The notes beneath the pieces are model-generated. The model saw only the letters and a program-made list of their open reading frames with translations. It did not search any database and was not told where the DNA came from. The translations under genes were made by a program, and so were the position numbers. A DNA stretch of 64,000 nucleotides from Alphaproteobacteria bacterium (GTDB lineage Bacteria; Myxococcota_A; UBA796; GCA-2862545), in assembly GCA_020632925.1 (NCBI GenBank), contig JACKER010000017.1, forward strand, positions 124,001-188,000. The letters are read 5' to 3'. This document shows, one piece after another, positions 36,863-46,093 of the stretch; position 1 is the stretch's first letter; each line of letters begins with the position of its first letter.

Positions 36863-37654
36863 TCACCTCGCCGGTCCACGCGGACAACCACGTTCCCCCC
36901 CAATCCCCGCACGCACGGCCGTGAGGTGGCGTGCGCTGACCGGGACGCGCGCGCCGTCGTCGAGCGTCAGCTCCCACGTGTCGCCGACCCGGGTGAGTGC
37001 GCGCATCCGGTCGCGACGGACCACCGTCGTGCGGTGGGTCTGGACGAAGAGCGCCGGATCCAGGCGCGCCGCCAGCGCGGACAGCGACGCGCGATGCAGG
37101 ACGACGCGATCGCCGACGTGCAGCTCCACGTAGTTCCCGGCCGACGTGAACCGCCGCACGTCCGCCAGGACCACGGTCTCGAGCCTGCCCACGCCCCGGA
37201 CGCACACCCGGGTGAGCGGCGCAGCGCCGCCGTCGACCTCGTCCACCGCGTCGCGGACGGCGTCGCTCCAGGCGGCGCGCTCCCGCAGATCGACGAGCTC
37301 CCCGGCCCGCACGAGCGTCCGCGCCAGGCGCGCGTCGTCGACGGGCTTCTGGAGGTAGTCGAGGGCACGGACCTCGAACGCCGCCACCGCGTACCGATCG
37401 TGCGCCGTGACGAAGACGACGACGGGTCCGTCCGCGCCGGCCAGCTCGCGCGCGAGGGAGAGGCCGTCCTCCTCGGGCATCTGCACGTCGAGGAACACGA
37501 CGTCGACCTCGCGAGCCGCGAGCACGCGCCGTGCGGCGGCGGCGCTGGCGACGGCGTCCAGGACCTCCCACCCGGCTCGCCCGAGCGCGTGGCTCAGGTT
37601 GACGCGCGCCAGGGGCTCGTCGTCGACCACGAGCGCCCGGTGGCTAGCGCCCAT
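36863..37654 (-). CDS. LytTR-family response regulator
   Basis: 263 residues. The receiver domain has Asp11-Asp12 (VVDDEP), phospho-acceptor Asp56 (VFLDVQMPEEDG) and Lys in DYLQKPV. The C-terminal LytTR DNA-binding domain contains FTSAGNYVELHVGD, VLHRASLSALAARLDP and VQTHRTTVV. It is coupled to the sensor gene by an 11-base overlap. It should bind direct repeats upstream of targets as a dimer. The target genes are not evident. Confidence 0.93.
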   Translation of the reverse strand: MGASHRALVVDDEPLARVNLSHALGRAGWEVLDAVASAAAARRVLAAREVDVVFLDVQMPEEDGLSLARELAGADGPVVVFVTAHDRYAVAAFEVRALDYLQKPVDDARLARTLVRAGELVDLRERAAWSDAVRDAVDEVDGGAAPLTRVCVRGVGRLETVVLADVRRFTSAGNYVELHVGDRVVLHRASLSALAARLDPALFVQTHRTTVVRRDRMRALTRVGDTWELTLDDGARVPVSARHLTAVRAGIGGERGCPRGPAR

Positions 37655-38747
37655 CGTCGCTCCGCGGAAGCGTCAGCTCCGCCACGAACAGCTCGCCGCG
37701 AGCGCCGGCATCGAGCGAGGCCGCACCCGGGAAGCGCATCGCCAGGCGCTCCGAGAGCGAGCTCAGCCCGAGCCCGAGGCCCGGGTTGGGGGGCCGACCG
37801 GCGCGCAGCGCGTTCTCCACCCGGACGACCGCCCGATCCTCGTCCACGTCCACCGCCAGCGCGAGGTGGCCCTCGCCGGCGTGCACGTCGAGGTCGTGGC
37901 GCAGCGCGTTCTCCACGAGCGGTTGCAGCACCAGCGGCGGACAGCGGATCTCCGTCGGGTCGCCCGAGGTCCGCACCGTGACCCGTAGGCGCTCCCCGTA
38001 GCGGAGGCGCTGCAGCGCCAGGTAGTCGTCGACGAACGCGAGCTCCTCGTCGAGCCCGACCCACTCCGTCCGGCTCGCGGTGGTGGCGTACCGGAGGAGA
38101 CCCGCGAGCTGGTTGATGGCGGCCAACGCCTCGTCCGAGGCCCCCGTGCGCACGAGCCCCGAGACGGCGTTCAACGCGTTGAACAGGAAGTGGGGCTCGA
38201 GCTGGGCCTGCAGGGCCTGCAAGCGTTGGCGCTCGACCTGGAGCCGGAGCTCGAGGACCTCCGCCGCCATCCGACGGGCCTCCCGCTCCCGCGCGAGCTC
38301 GCCGCGGGCGAGGGCTGCGCCGTGCAGCAGGGCGTACACCCCGACGAACAGGACGAAGTCCGCGAAGAACGTCAGCGGCCGCGCGTGACGCAAGACCTGG
38401 AGCGCTCCGGTCCACGGTCTCCCTGCCTGCGCCTCGGCGACCGCGACCTCGTACACCACGTAGGGCAGGAAGAAGGTGACGAAGGCGACCGCGAAGCCCC
38501 CTGCGACGAAGCGCCGATCCCCCAGGCGGCTCCCGCCCTCCGCCAGCACGCCGAACGCGACGACGCAGAGGACGACCCACGGCGGGTAGTAGGGGGCGCT
38601 CTGCCACAGCGCGTCCAGCGCGGCCTGCAGCGAAGGGCCACCGGGCGGCCGCGCCATCGCGGCGAGCGCCTGCAGCAAGGCGAGGGCGCCGATGCCGAGC
38701 ACGCTCGGGCCGATCGCGCTCCGCCAGGCCGGGGGCTGGGTCGACAT
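37644..38747 (-). CDS. LytS/YehU-like sensor histidine kinase
   Basis: 367 residues. Four membrane helices fill the first 145 residues, then a coiled coil leads into the His_kinase domain with His186 (QLEPHFLFNALN), the N-box LVENALRH and the G-box GLGLSSLSERL. No recognisable input domain is present, so the membrane region itself may sense. It partners the LytTR regulator encoded immediately downstream. Confidence 0.92.
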   Translation of the reverse strand: MSTQPPAWRSAIGPSVLGIGALALLQALAAMARPPGGPSLQAALDALWQSAPYYPPWVVLCVVAFGVLAEGGSRLGDRRFVAGGFAVAFVTFFLPYVVYEVAVAEAQAGRPWTGALQVLRHARPLTFFADFVLFVGVYALLHGAALARGELAREREARRMAAEVLELRLQVERQRLQALQAQLEPHFLFNALNAVSGLVRTGASDEALAAINQLAGLLRYATTASRTEWVGLDEELAFVDDYLALQRLRYGERLRVTVRTSGDPTEIRCPPLVLQPLVENALRHDLDVHAGEGHLALAVDVDEDRAVVRVENALRAGRPPNPGLGLGLSSLSERLAMRFPGAASLDAGARGELFVAELTLPRSDDGR

Positions 38748-38867
38748 GACCTCAGGTACCGCGTCCGGTCACGGGTGGGGCGGCGTTCGCGTCACGGGGA
38801 CCGCCGTTCGTCCCATCGGCGTCGAGCAGGCAGGACCCTGCGGGTACGACGCGGGCGGGAGGTGCCG

Positions 38868-39707
38868 ATGTGGGGAGTGATGGTCGCGATGGCGGCCGCG
38901 GAGCCGGTGGTGCATCGGGCGGTCGGCGTGATCGAGGGCTACGCCCCGAACGCCTGGTGGATCACCACGGACACCGGCGTCGTGCTGATCGACGCGCTGT
39001 TCCTGGCCTCGGACGCGGAGGCCCTCGTGGCGGACATCGAGGCCACCGGCCTGCCGCTCGCGGCCGTGATCCTGACGCACCCCCACGTCGATCACTTCGG
39101 TGGGCTCGAGGTCGTCCACGCCGCCTTCCCCGACACCCCGATCCTCGCCCACGCGGCGACCGCCGACGCCGAGGAGCGCGTGCTCGCCGCGGCGTGGAGC
39201 GACGGCTGGATCGGGGTCTACGGCGACGACGCGCCGCGGGTGGCCGTGCTCCCCGATCGGCGGGTGTCCTCGGGTGAGACGCTGGAGCTCGCGGGCCTGC
39301 GGTTCACGCTGACCTCCTTCGGAGCGATGGAGGCCGTCGACAACGTCGTCGTGGACTGCCCGGAGCTGGGGGTGCTCTTCACCGGGGACGCCGTGCTCGA
39401 CGAGGCGTACTACCTCGGCGAGGGCCATGTGGACGGCGCCCTCCAGGGGTTGGCCGCCATCGGTGCGCGCTGGCCGGCGGACACCCGGGTCCTGCCGGGA
39501 CACGGTGAACCGGGACGCCTCGGCGACCTGATCGCGCGCAACACCCGCGACGTCCGTGCGTTCGTCGCGATGGCCCGCCACCCGGCGCGCGCGCGCCGAC
39601 GCTGCGAGGCCCGGTTCGAGGGGAGCAGCCTGTACGGACTGGATCCGAGCACCTGGTGCGCCCTGAACCTCCCGGCGCTCCTGCCCGCGACCGGGGAGGG
39701 GCGATGA
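38868..39707 (+). CDS. MBL-fold metallohydrolase (subclass B-like, possibly exported)
   Basis: 279 residues. The metal motif HPHVDH at 71-76 with FTGDAV and LPGHGEP downstream defines the metallo-beta-lactamase fold. The overall order resembles B1/B2-type lactamases and related lactonases or quinoprotein-like hydrolases. The N-terminus MWGVMVAMAAAEP is a very short hydrophobic leader. It is followed by a lipoprotein gene with an ATGA overlap. Confidence 0.83.
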   Translation: MWGVMVAMAAAEPVVHRAVGVIEGYAPNAWWITTDTGVVLIDALFLASDAEALVADIEATGLPLAAVILTHPHVDHFGGLEVVHAAFPDTPILAHAATADAEERVLAAAWSDGWIGVYGDDAPRVAVLPDRRVSSGETLELAGLRFTLTSFGAMEAVDNVVVDCPELGVLFTGDAVLDEAYYLGEGHVDGALQGLAAIGARWPADTRVLPGHGEPGRLGDLIARNTRDVRAFVAMARHPARARRRCEARFEGSSLYGLDPSTWCALNLPALLPATGEGR

Positions 39708-40582
39708 TCCCCCTCCTCGCGGCCTGCGGCCCGTCATCGGTGTCGACGCCCTCGACGCCGCCCTCGTCGTCCACGGACACGCCCTTCGAGCCCTTCGTGG
39801 AGACGCTGGTGGAGAGTGCGGGCTCGGACGACCTCACCTGGCACCCGGACGGGTTCCTGCTCGCCTCAGACCTGATCGGCACGGGCGCGTGGCCGTCGAA
39901 CCCGAACGGCACGGAGGTGCTGCGGGTCGATCCGGACACGGGCTCGCTCTCGCCCTGGGGCACGGACGCGCCGCGGCCGATCGGCTCGGCCCTGGCGCCG
40001 GACGGGACGCTGTACGTGGCCGGCTACGGTGCCTCCGCGGGCGTGTGGGCCATCCCGCCGGGCGGTGGGGTCGCCAGCCTGGTGGTGGACGGCCTGTCGT
40101 ACCCGAGCATGGTGGCGTTCGCGGACGACGAGGCGCTGCTCGTCACGGAGTGGGGCCTCGACCGCGTGTCGCGCCTGGTCGACGGGGTGGTCGAGCCCTT
40201 CGCTGAGGTGCCGGGGGCCGTCGGCATCGACCGGAACGCCGCCGGTGACCTCGTGGTCGGCGCGAACGACGGCTGGCTCTATCGATTGGACGCGGACGGG
40301 ACCGCGGCGCGGTGGGCGGAGCTCCCCGACGGCGACCCCGCCGACTTCGCGGTGGCGGGGACCCGGACCTACGTGACGACGCTGTTCGGCCACCAGATCT
40401 GGGAGGTGGACCCCGACGGCACCGTCCGCAAGCTGTCCGGGGGCAGGAACCCCGGCAGCGACGACGGGCCGTTGAGCGACGCCTCGTTCGACACCCCCAA
40501 CGGTATCGCCGCGAGCCCGGACGGCGCGCGGCTGTTCGTCCAGCAGCTCGACAAGCGTCTGCGGGTGATCCACCTCCGGTAA
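39704..40582 (+). CDS. Beta-propeller lipoprotein (SMP-30/NHL-like)
   Basis: 292 residues. MIPLLAACG gives a minimal lipobox LLAAC with Cys8. A Ser/Thr/Pro linker (SVSTPSTPPSSSTDTP) precedes propeller blades with repeated LxxDPDTG/GVWAIPPGGG and GNAAGDLVVGANDGWLYRLD-like patterns, and FDTPNGIAASPDGARLFV at the end. It probably binds or hydrolyses a lactone-like ligand at the membrane. It is coupled to the MBL-fold gene. Confidence 0.78.
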   Translation: MIPLLAACGPSSVSTPSTPPSSSTDTPFEPFVETLVESAGSDDLTWHPDGFLLASDLIGTGAWPSNPNGTEVLRVDPDTGSLSPWGTDAPRPIGSALAPDGTLYVAGYGASAGVWAIPPGGGVASLVVDGLSYPSMVAFADDEALLVTEWGLDRVSRLVDGVVEPFAEVPGAVGIDRNAAGDLVVGANDGWLYRLDADGTAARWAELPDGDPADFAVAGTRTYVTTLFGHQIWEVDPDGTVRKLSGGRNPGSDDGPLSDASFDTPNGIAASPDGARLFVQQLDKRLRVIHLR

Positions 40583-40608
40583 ACCCTCGCCAGGAGTCTG
40601 TGCCTCCT

Positions 40609-40642
40609 CCCGTGCCCGTGCCCGTGCCCGTGCCCGTGCCCG
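40609..40642. repeat. Hexanucleotide array (CCCGTG)5 + CCCG, copy 2
   Basis: Same unit and copy number as the array at 17757, again between convergent genes and followed by ATAGCGGCGCGTGCACCGG. It does not form a hairpin by itself. Confidence 0.85.
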
Positions 40643-40705
40643 ATAGCGGCGCGTGCACCGGACCAGACGCTCGCGCGACCCGATGTGCATCGACGACACA
40701 GCCTC

Positions 40706-41893
40706 CTACCCGGGCCTGCCGACCAACCACACCCGCATCGGGCCCTTGCCCTTCACCTCGATGGAGCCGCGATCCTCGAGCGCCCAGTCCCGACGGAGCC
40801 GCTCGCGGACGGCGTCGCTGATCTGCACCCGGTCGCCCAGACCGTGCGACTCCATGCGGGAGGCCGTGTTCACCGTGTCGCCCCACAGGTCGTACGCGAA
40901 GCGCGCCCGCCCGATGACCCCCGCGACGACCGGCCCGGAGTGGATCCCGATCCGCATCCGGAGCGCGCCGTCGGGACGGAGCTCCCGCAGTCGCTCGAGC
41001 ATCGTGAGCCCCAGATCGACCGCGCGATCGGCGTGGTCCGGCAGATCCTCCTGCACGCCGGCCGCCACCATGTACGCGTCCCCGATGGTCTTGATCTTCT
41101 CGAGCCCGCGCGCCTCGACCTCGACGTCGAACGCGCTGAAGATCCGGTCGAGCTCGGCCACCAGCTCCTCGGGGCCGATGGACGAGGCCAGGACGGTGAA
41201 CCCGACCAGGTCCGCGAACAGCACGGTCACGTCGGGGTGCTGCTCGGCGATGATCGAGCGGTCCGCCTTCAGGCGCCGCGCCATGCGCTGCGGCAGGATG
41301 TTCAGCAGCAGCTGCTCGGATCGCGCGCGCTCCGCTGCGAGCAGCTCCACCCAGGTCCCGACGGACGCGAACAGGAACGCAGTGATCCCCAGGGTGTTGA
41401 GCGCGAACAGCGCCCCGATCGCGGCGTCGGACGCGGTGCGCGTGGGGACCCGGACCGCCTCCGCCGCCACGCTCGCGATGGCGACCGCCGCGTAGACCAG
41501 CCCGGCGCGTCCGAACCAACGGGGCTCCACGAAGAGCGGCACCGACGCCACCCCGCAGATGCCCCACAACCCCACGCCGCCGCTGGCGACGAACCCTCCG
41601 ACCCACTCCTGCAGCACCCAGGGCAGCAGGAAGACCACGAGGGGGTGGAGCCAGCGAAAGGTCGCGTACCGGCGGGCGTCCCGGGCGAGCCACGCCAGCA
41701 TGCCGAGGGAGACGAGCTCGTAGGCCAGCGGGGAGGGGAGGGCGCGGACCCCGTGCACGGCCGCCTCGGCGACCATCATCACCAGGATCGCCGGCAGCGA
41801 GACCCAGGTCATCGCGACCTGGGTCCGCTTCGTGTGACGGGTGACCTCCCCGTCGGAGGGGTCGTCCGCGATGGCGAGCAGGGCGTCGAGCAT
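40706..41893 (-). CDS. Class III adenylate/guanylate cyclase, membrane-bound
   Basis: 395 residues. About five membrane helices fill residues 28-180. The cyclase domain then shows metal-binding D228 (VLFADLVGFT) and D272 (KTIGDAYM), the substrate Lys in LEKIKTIGD, and the transition-state Asn/Arg block YDLWGDTVNTASRME. The pattern fits adenylate rather than guanylate specificity. It makes cAMP at the inner face of the membrane. The spacing of the domain from the last helix is short, with no HAMP domain. Confidence 0.93.
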   Translation of the reverse strand: MLDALLAIADDPSDGEVTRHTKRTQVAMTWVSLPAILVMMVAEAAVHGVRALPSPLAYELVSLGMLAWLARDARRYATFRWLHPLVVFLLPWVLQEWVGGFVASGGVGLWGICGVASVPLFVEPRWFGRAGLVYAAVAIASVAAEAVRVPTRTASDAAIGALFALNTLGITAFLFASVGTWVELLAAERARSEQLLLNILPQRMARRLKADRSIIAEQHPDVTVLFADLVGFTVLASSIGPEELVAELDRIFSAFDVEVEARGLEKIKTIGDAYMVAAGVQEDLPDHADRAVDLGLTMLERLRELRPDGALRMRIGIHSGPVVAGVIGRARFAYDLWGDTVNTASRMESHGLGDRVQISDAVRERLRRDWALEDRGSIEVKGKGPMRVWLVGRPG

Positions 41894-41933
41894 TCACCGG
41901 AGCCTACTCCCACCGCGGACGACGGCGTCCCGC

Positions 41934-44876
41934 CTACGGGAAGACGTCGGGGCAGAGGATGGTGTCGATCCCGGCCACGTCCGTGCTCAGCGTCGTCGCG
42001 TCGTCGTCGATCCAGGTCAGGAAGGCCGTGAGGTTCGCGATGTCGGTGGGCGTGGGGACGAAGTTCGCGGACAGCGCCTGGTGGTGGGGCTCGAAGGTCG
42101 GGTCGAAGACCTCCTCCAGGGTCCGCGCGTTCCCGGCGTGGAAGTAGGGTGCGCCGGCCACGACGCCGAGCAGCGAGGGCGGGTTGAAGCCCGTCAGGCC
42201 GTTCGCCGTGCTGCTCATGTTCTCCTTGCGCTCGGACACCGTCACGCCAGCGGGCGCGATGCCGGTCGTGCCAGCGGCCGGGAAGGTGCCGACGCCGCGC
42301 AGCACGCACTGGATCGTGCCGCCGCCCTTGAGCGGAGCAGGACCGGACGCCGCGGCCGGGTTGAGGGCCGCGGGCAGCGTGCCGCGGGAGTAGGTGGTGG
42401 TCTCGAGCAGCCCGCCGACCGCGTTGTTGGCGGTGGAGGGCGTGTAGAAGCGCTCGGACACCGTCCAGTTCGTCCCGCCGTGACAGCCCTGGCAGTTGTT
42501 CGCCTGGAAGATGGCGGCACCGGCGAGCGCAGCGGCGCCGTCGACCACGGGGGCGTCGGGCGAACGCACGGTCTTCACGTAGTCGTCGATGTCGAGGAAG
42601 TCCTCGAGCACGGACTGCACGGTGGTCGGAGCGCCCGTCGCGTCCACGCCGGGGACCCCGGTGAGCACGAGCTCGTCCATGGAGCCGTTCAGGTTGACCT
42701 GGCTCGCGTCGGTCGACTCGCTGCCGAGCACGTGCGTCCCGTCGAACACGATGCGGGAGCTCGTGGACAGCGTCGTCGAGGAGACGAACGCGCCCACCCC
42801 GCCGCTGATGCCGCGCGTGTTGTTCTCGAAGTCGCCGATCTCGTCGAGGATGGCCGTCCAGTTGAACACCCGCTGCACCCCGGCGTCCTGGTCCCAGCTC
42901 CCGTCGAGCGAGACCGTCTGGCGCGGCCCCGCGGGGAAGAACCAGGTGACGTTGTCCGTCAGGCCGTTCGGGTGGCAGCCCTCGCAGGAGTTCCAACCCT
43001 GGCCGTTGAGCGACCAGCGGGCGAGCCCGGTCACGAAGAAGCGCCGGCCGGTGTTCTCCACCACCTCGTCCGGAGCGACCGGCGAGGCCGACGGGATCGC
43101 GTTCACCACGCTCTGCGTGCCGAGGTTCGCGAAGGACAGGTTGCGGGTGTTCTCGTTGAGGACCAGCGCGTGGTTGGCGGCGTCGATGGCCACGCCGATC
43201 GGGAGCTTGCCGCTCGTCGAGAAGCCGCCGACGTTGATGAAGTCGGCGAGCGAGCTGCCCACCTCGTTGAGCGTGTGGTTGGCGTTGTAGCGGACGCGGA
43301 AGAGCGCGTCGGAGCCGTAGCCGGCGACGTAGAGCACGTGCGTGTTCGGCGCGAAGGCCATCGCGTTCGGGAGCAGCGGGAAGCGACGGGTGGCGTCGTC
43401 GGCGCGGCCGCGCGTGTCGTACAGGTCCTGGAAGGCCTCCGTGAGGGTCACGCGCTCCGCCGGGACCTCCGCCAGGCCGACGGTATCGATCGCGTACAGC
43501 GTCGGGTGCACCTTGGTCTTGGCGTTCACGCCGCCGCCGCCGGCCGGGCCGCGAGGCGAGGCGCACATGCCGGCCGCGTAGACGCGCGTGCCGTCCTGGG
43601 CCAGCGCCGAGAGCTGGTTCGGGAAGCAGCCGGTCACGCCGCCCGTGCTGTCGAGGAAGCCGGTGTCCGCGGTCGAGCCGAGCGGGATGGCGGGCGACAT
43701 GGTGCCGACGGTGGCGTGGAAGCGGTAGACGAAGCCCTGGCGCCCCTCGTCGAAGTAGGCGTCGCCGAGCACGCCGGGGTCGGCCGACGGGTCGTCCTGC
43801 GAGAAGAACTCGGTGACGTAGACCCACTCGTCCTGGTCGCTGCCGTCGCCGTCGTTGGTGACGAGCACGGCGGAGGGGTGGGCGAGGCCCTTGCGGCTCT
43901 GCGACACGCTGGGCCCGAGGGTGCCGGTGTCGATGAGCGCCTGGTTGAGGTCCACGTCGGCGACGGTGGCGAGGCTCTGGGCGTCGACGACGCTGACGGT
44001 GCCCGCGGACCAGTTGGAGACGTAGAGGAGCTGGCCGGTCGGCGAGATGGCGATGCCGGTCGGGTCGCCGTCGACATCGGCGCGCTCGGTGTCGAGCTGG
44101 GGGCTGCCCGTCGACAGGCCCGTGATGCGCGCGACCTGCTTGGAGGCGCGCAGCGTGACGTAGGCGGTGTCGTTGTCGTTGCCGATGACGACGTTCCAGG
44201 GCTCCTCGCCGGCCAGGTCGAAGGTGGCGACGACGTTGCCCGTGGACGGGTTGGCACCGAGCGTCAGGCTGATGACCGTGATCTCGCCGGCGGTGCGGTT
44301 CGCGGCGACCGCCACGGTGCCGGCGGCGTTCATCGCCAGCGCGTTGCCGGAGGTGGGCGTGGTGCGGACGGCCGCGCTCACGGCGTCGGTACGGGCCGGC
44401 GTCTTGATGGAGTTGGCGCCGCCCGGGCCGCGCTGGATGACCGCCTGCGTGGACAGCTCGGTGCCGGGCACCATGTTGGCGGGCACGGTGTAGGGGATGA
44501 CGGCGAAGCCCGAGGCGTTCGCGACACCCGAGCCGAGGATCGAGACGGCGGAGCGCACGTCGAGGCACAGGCCCCCGATCTGCGGCGGGCACGGGCCGCT
44601 GCCCTGGCCGTTGGTGCCGCCGACGAGGAACACGGTCTCGCCCGGGTTGGCGCCGGTGGCGAGGTAGAAGCTGGTCTGGCCCGGCTCGAGGTTCGAGTTC
44701 AGCGAGAGGAGGAACGCCGACCTGTACGCCGGCGGCGCCAGCTCGAGGTCCTCCGGCACCTCCGCGGGGACGACGGCATCGAAGTCGAGGTCGCCCTGGA
44801 CGGCGTCGGGCTGACAGGCGGCGAGCGCGAGCGCGAGCAGGACGCTGCAGGTGGTGCGTGGGACAGACATCATCAT
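41934..44876 (-). CDS. Diheme c-type cytochrome lipoprotein with beta-propeller
   Basis: 980 residues. MMMSVP and a hydrophobic stretch end in lipobox LALAAC. Residues about 150-480 are YVTN-like propeller repeats (IAISPTGQLLYVSNWSAGTV, VVIGNDNDTAYVTLRAS). Two CxxCH heme sites lie at C631-H635 (CEGCH) and C795-H799 (CQGCH), in cytochrome c peroxidase/MauG-like surroundings. It is probably anchored in the periplasm or on the surface and does redox chemistry. GGAGG precedes three tandem ATGs, so the exact start may be 44876, 44873 or 44870. A LysR gene and its likely operator lie directly upstream. Confidence 0.82.
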   Translation of the reverse strand: MMMSVPRTTCSVLLALALAACQPDAVQGDLDFDAVVPAEVPEDLELAPPAYRSAFLLSLNSNLEPGQTSFYLATGANPGETVFLVGGTNGQGSGPCPPQIGGLCLDVRSAVSILGSGVANASGFAVIPYTVPANMVPGTELSTQAVIQRGPGGANSIKTPARTDAVSAAVRTTPTSGNALAMNAAGTVAVAANRTAGEITVISLTLGANPSTGNVVATFDLAGEEPWNVVIGNDNDTAYVTLRASKQVARITGLSTGSPQLDTERADVDGDPTGIAISPTGQLLYVSNWSAGTVSVVDAQSLATVADVDLNQALIDTGTLGPSVSQSRKGLAHPSAVLVTNDGDGSDQDEWVYVTEFFSQDDPSADPGVLGDAYFDEGRQGFVYRFHATVGTMSPAIPLGSTADTGFLDSTGGVTGCFPNQLSALAQDGTRVYAAGMCASPRGPAGGGGVNAKTKVHPTLYAIDTVGLAEVPAERVTLTEAFQDLYDTRGRADDATRRFPLLPNAMAFAPNTHVLYVAGYGSDALFRVRYNANHTLNEVGSSLADFINVGGFSTSGKLPIGVAIDAANHALVLNENTRNLSFANLGTQSVVNAIPSASPVAPDEVVENTGRRFFVTGLARWSLNGQGWNSCEGCHPNGLTDNVTWFFPAGPRQTVSLDGSWDQDAGVQRVFNWTAILDEIGDFENNTRGISGGVGAFVSSTTLSTSSRIVFDGTHVLGSESTDASQVNLNGSMDELVLTGVPGVDATGAPTTVQSVLEDFLDIDDYVKTVRSPDAPVVDGAAALAGAAIFQANNCQGCHGGTNWTVSERFYTPSTANNAVGGLLETTTYSRGTLPAALNPAAASGPAPLKGGGTIQCVLRGVGTFPAAGTTGIAPAGVTVSERKENMSSTANGLTGFNPPSLLGVVAGAPYFHAGNARTLEEVFDPTFEPHHQALSANFVPTPTDIANLTAFLTWIDDDATTLSTDVAGIDTILCPDVFP

Positions 44877-44962
44877 GGGCCTCCGTCGGATGCGTGCAGG
44901 GTGCACTCGACGTTCGTACGGCGCCGAACTGCCTTTTCCCAATACGACCAACTGACGGTCTG

Positions 44963-44981
44963 CCATAGCGTACGGCTATGG
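44963..44981. promoter_or_regulatory. Predicted LysR-type operator
   Basis: CCATAGC and GCTATGG form a perfect 7-bp inverted repeat around GTACG. It contains ATA-N9-TAT, that is T-N11-A, the classic LysR-family motif. It overlaps the stop codon of the LysR gene and lies 87 bases upstream of the cytochrome gene, so the regulator probably controls that gene. Confidence 0.5.
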
Positions 44982-45869
44982 GCAGTCGGGTGGCCCCATC
45001 CGACCGGCGCTCGCGAGCAGCGCCTCCTTGAGCACGCGCCACGCTCGGGTCCGCGGCAGGTCTGCCCGCCAGACGACGTGGATCGTGTCGGCGAACGAGG
45101 GGAGCTCGGGGTGGACGGGGCGCAGCGTCCCCGCGTGGCCGTAGCGGGCGACCCTTCGGGGGAGGATGGCTGCGCCGACGCCGCCCAGCGCGAGGCTCTT
45201 CACGAGCTCGAGGTCGCCGCAGACCAGCAGGTCCTCGCCGAGCATCGCGCGGGCCGCGAGGCGCTCGACGATCTGCGCGAACACGGGACGATCGGCGTGG
45301 ATCAGCGGCCGCCCCACCAGCCGCTCGCGGGCCTCGTCGAGGTCGTCGGCGGGCGGCAGGGTGTCGACGATCTCGATGCGGTCCTCGAACGCGGGGACGA
45401 TGACGAGATCGGGGTGCGGCAGGGTGTTGACGACGAGCCCCACGTCCACGACGCGGTCGATGACGGCCTGCCGCACGGCGGAGGAGGAGCCGTTCCAGAG
45501 CTGGAGGTGGATGCGCGGGTGCTCGCGGAGGAAGTCGCCGAGGAAGGCGGGGAGGAAGTAGGCGCCGAGCGACTCGTAGCACCCGAGCACGAACCGCCCC
45601 TCCTCCTCGTTCTCGAGGGCGGTGATGCGCCGCGCGGCCTCGTCGACGCGCTCGAGGATGTCGTCGGCGGACATCAGGAGCGACTGGCCGGTCTCGGTGA
45701 GCGTCACGCCGTCCCGCGCGCGCTGGAGCAGGCGGGTGCCGAGGCGTTGCTCGAGGGTCTTGATCGCGTTGCTGACGGACGGCTGGCTGATCCCGAGCTC
45801 GCGGGCGGCGGCGCTGAAGCTGCCCGCGCGCGCGACGGCTTGGAAGTAGCGGAGGTGGCTGATCTCCAT
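44976..45869 (-). CDS. LysR-family transcription regulator
   Basis: 297 residues. The winged-helix DNA-binding domain (LRYFQAVARAGSFSAAARELG, then ISQPSVSNAIKTLEQRLG) is followed by a two-lobed effector domain (GRFVLGCYESLGAYFLPAFL, LVCGDLELVKSLALGGVGAA). ATG 45869 is supported by GGAGGGGG. The frame is open upstream through the hexamer array and would add only Ser-Gly repeats, which is rejected. It is cotranscribed in the direction of the diheme cytochrome gene. Confidence 0.92.
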   Translation of the reverse strand: MEISHLRYFQAVARAGSFSAAARELGISQPSVSNAIKTLEQRLGTRLLQRARDGVTLTETGQSLLMSADDILERVDEAARRITALENEEEGRFVLGCYESLGAYFLPAFLGDFLREHPRIHLQLWNGSSSAVRQAVIDRVVDVGLVVNTLPHPDLVIVPAFEDRIEIVDTLPPADDLDEARERLVGRPLIHADRPVFAQIVERLAARAMLGEDLLVCGDLELVKSLALGGVGAAILPRRVARYGHAGTLRPVHPELPSFADTIHVVWRADLPRTRAWRVLKEALLASAGRMGPPDCP

Positions 45870-45881
45870 TCCCCCTCCTAC

Positions 45882-45941
45882 CCCGCTCCCGCTCCCGCTC
45901 CCGCTCCCGCTCCCGCTCCCGCTCCCGCTCCCGCTCCCGCT
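45882..45941. repeat. (CCCGCT)10 array upstream of the LysR gene
   Basis: Ten perfect tandem CCCGCT units, the longest array in the window, begin 12 bases upstream of the LysR start and so sit in its 5' leader or promoter. Copy-number change here would alter promoter spacing. Confidence 0.92.
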
Positions 45942-45946
45942 GCACA

Positions 45947-45974
45947 CCCGTGCCCGTGCCCGTGCCCGTGCCCG
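45947..45974. repeat. (CCCGTG)4 + CCCG array, copy 3
   Basis: Lies five bases after the CCCGCT array. The 3' flank AGACCAGCGCTGGCGCCG is alignable with the flanks of the copies at 17757 and 40609. Confidence 0.85.
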
Positions 45975-46033
45975 AGACCAGCGCTGGCGCCGTCACGAAG
46001 GCTCGGGCTCCGACCGGGATTGCCGGCTCGTTC

Positions 46034-46084
46034 GGGAGCGGGAGCGGGAGCGGGAGCGGAGGCACCGGGCACGGGCACGGGCAC
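46034..46084. repeat. Inverted hexamer arrays (GGGAGC)4 and (GGGCAC)3
   Basis: GGGAGC four times (46034-46057) and GGGCAC three times (46067-46084), i.e. the complements of the two arrays just upstream. The order is not mirror-symmetric, so nested pairing of both arrays with 45882-45974 is impossible, but either pair could form a cruciform or RNA stem. Confidence 0.85.
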
Positions 46085-46093
46085 GGAGGGTTG

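Noticed and set aside
45870..45947. N-terminal Ser-Gly extension of the LysR protein from a GTG at 45947
   Set aside because: The extension is the translated hexamer array; ATG 45869 has GGAGGGGG ahead and begins exactly at the helix-turn-helix domain.
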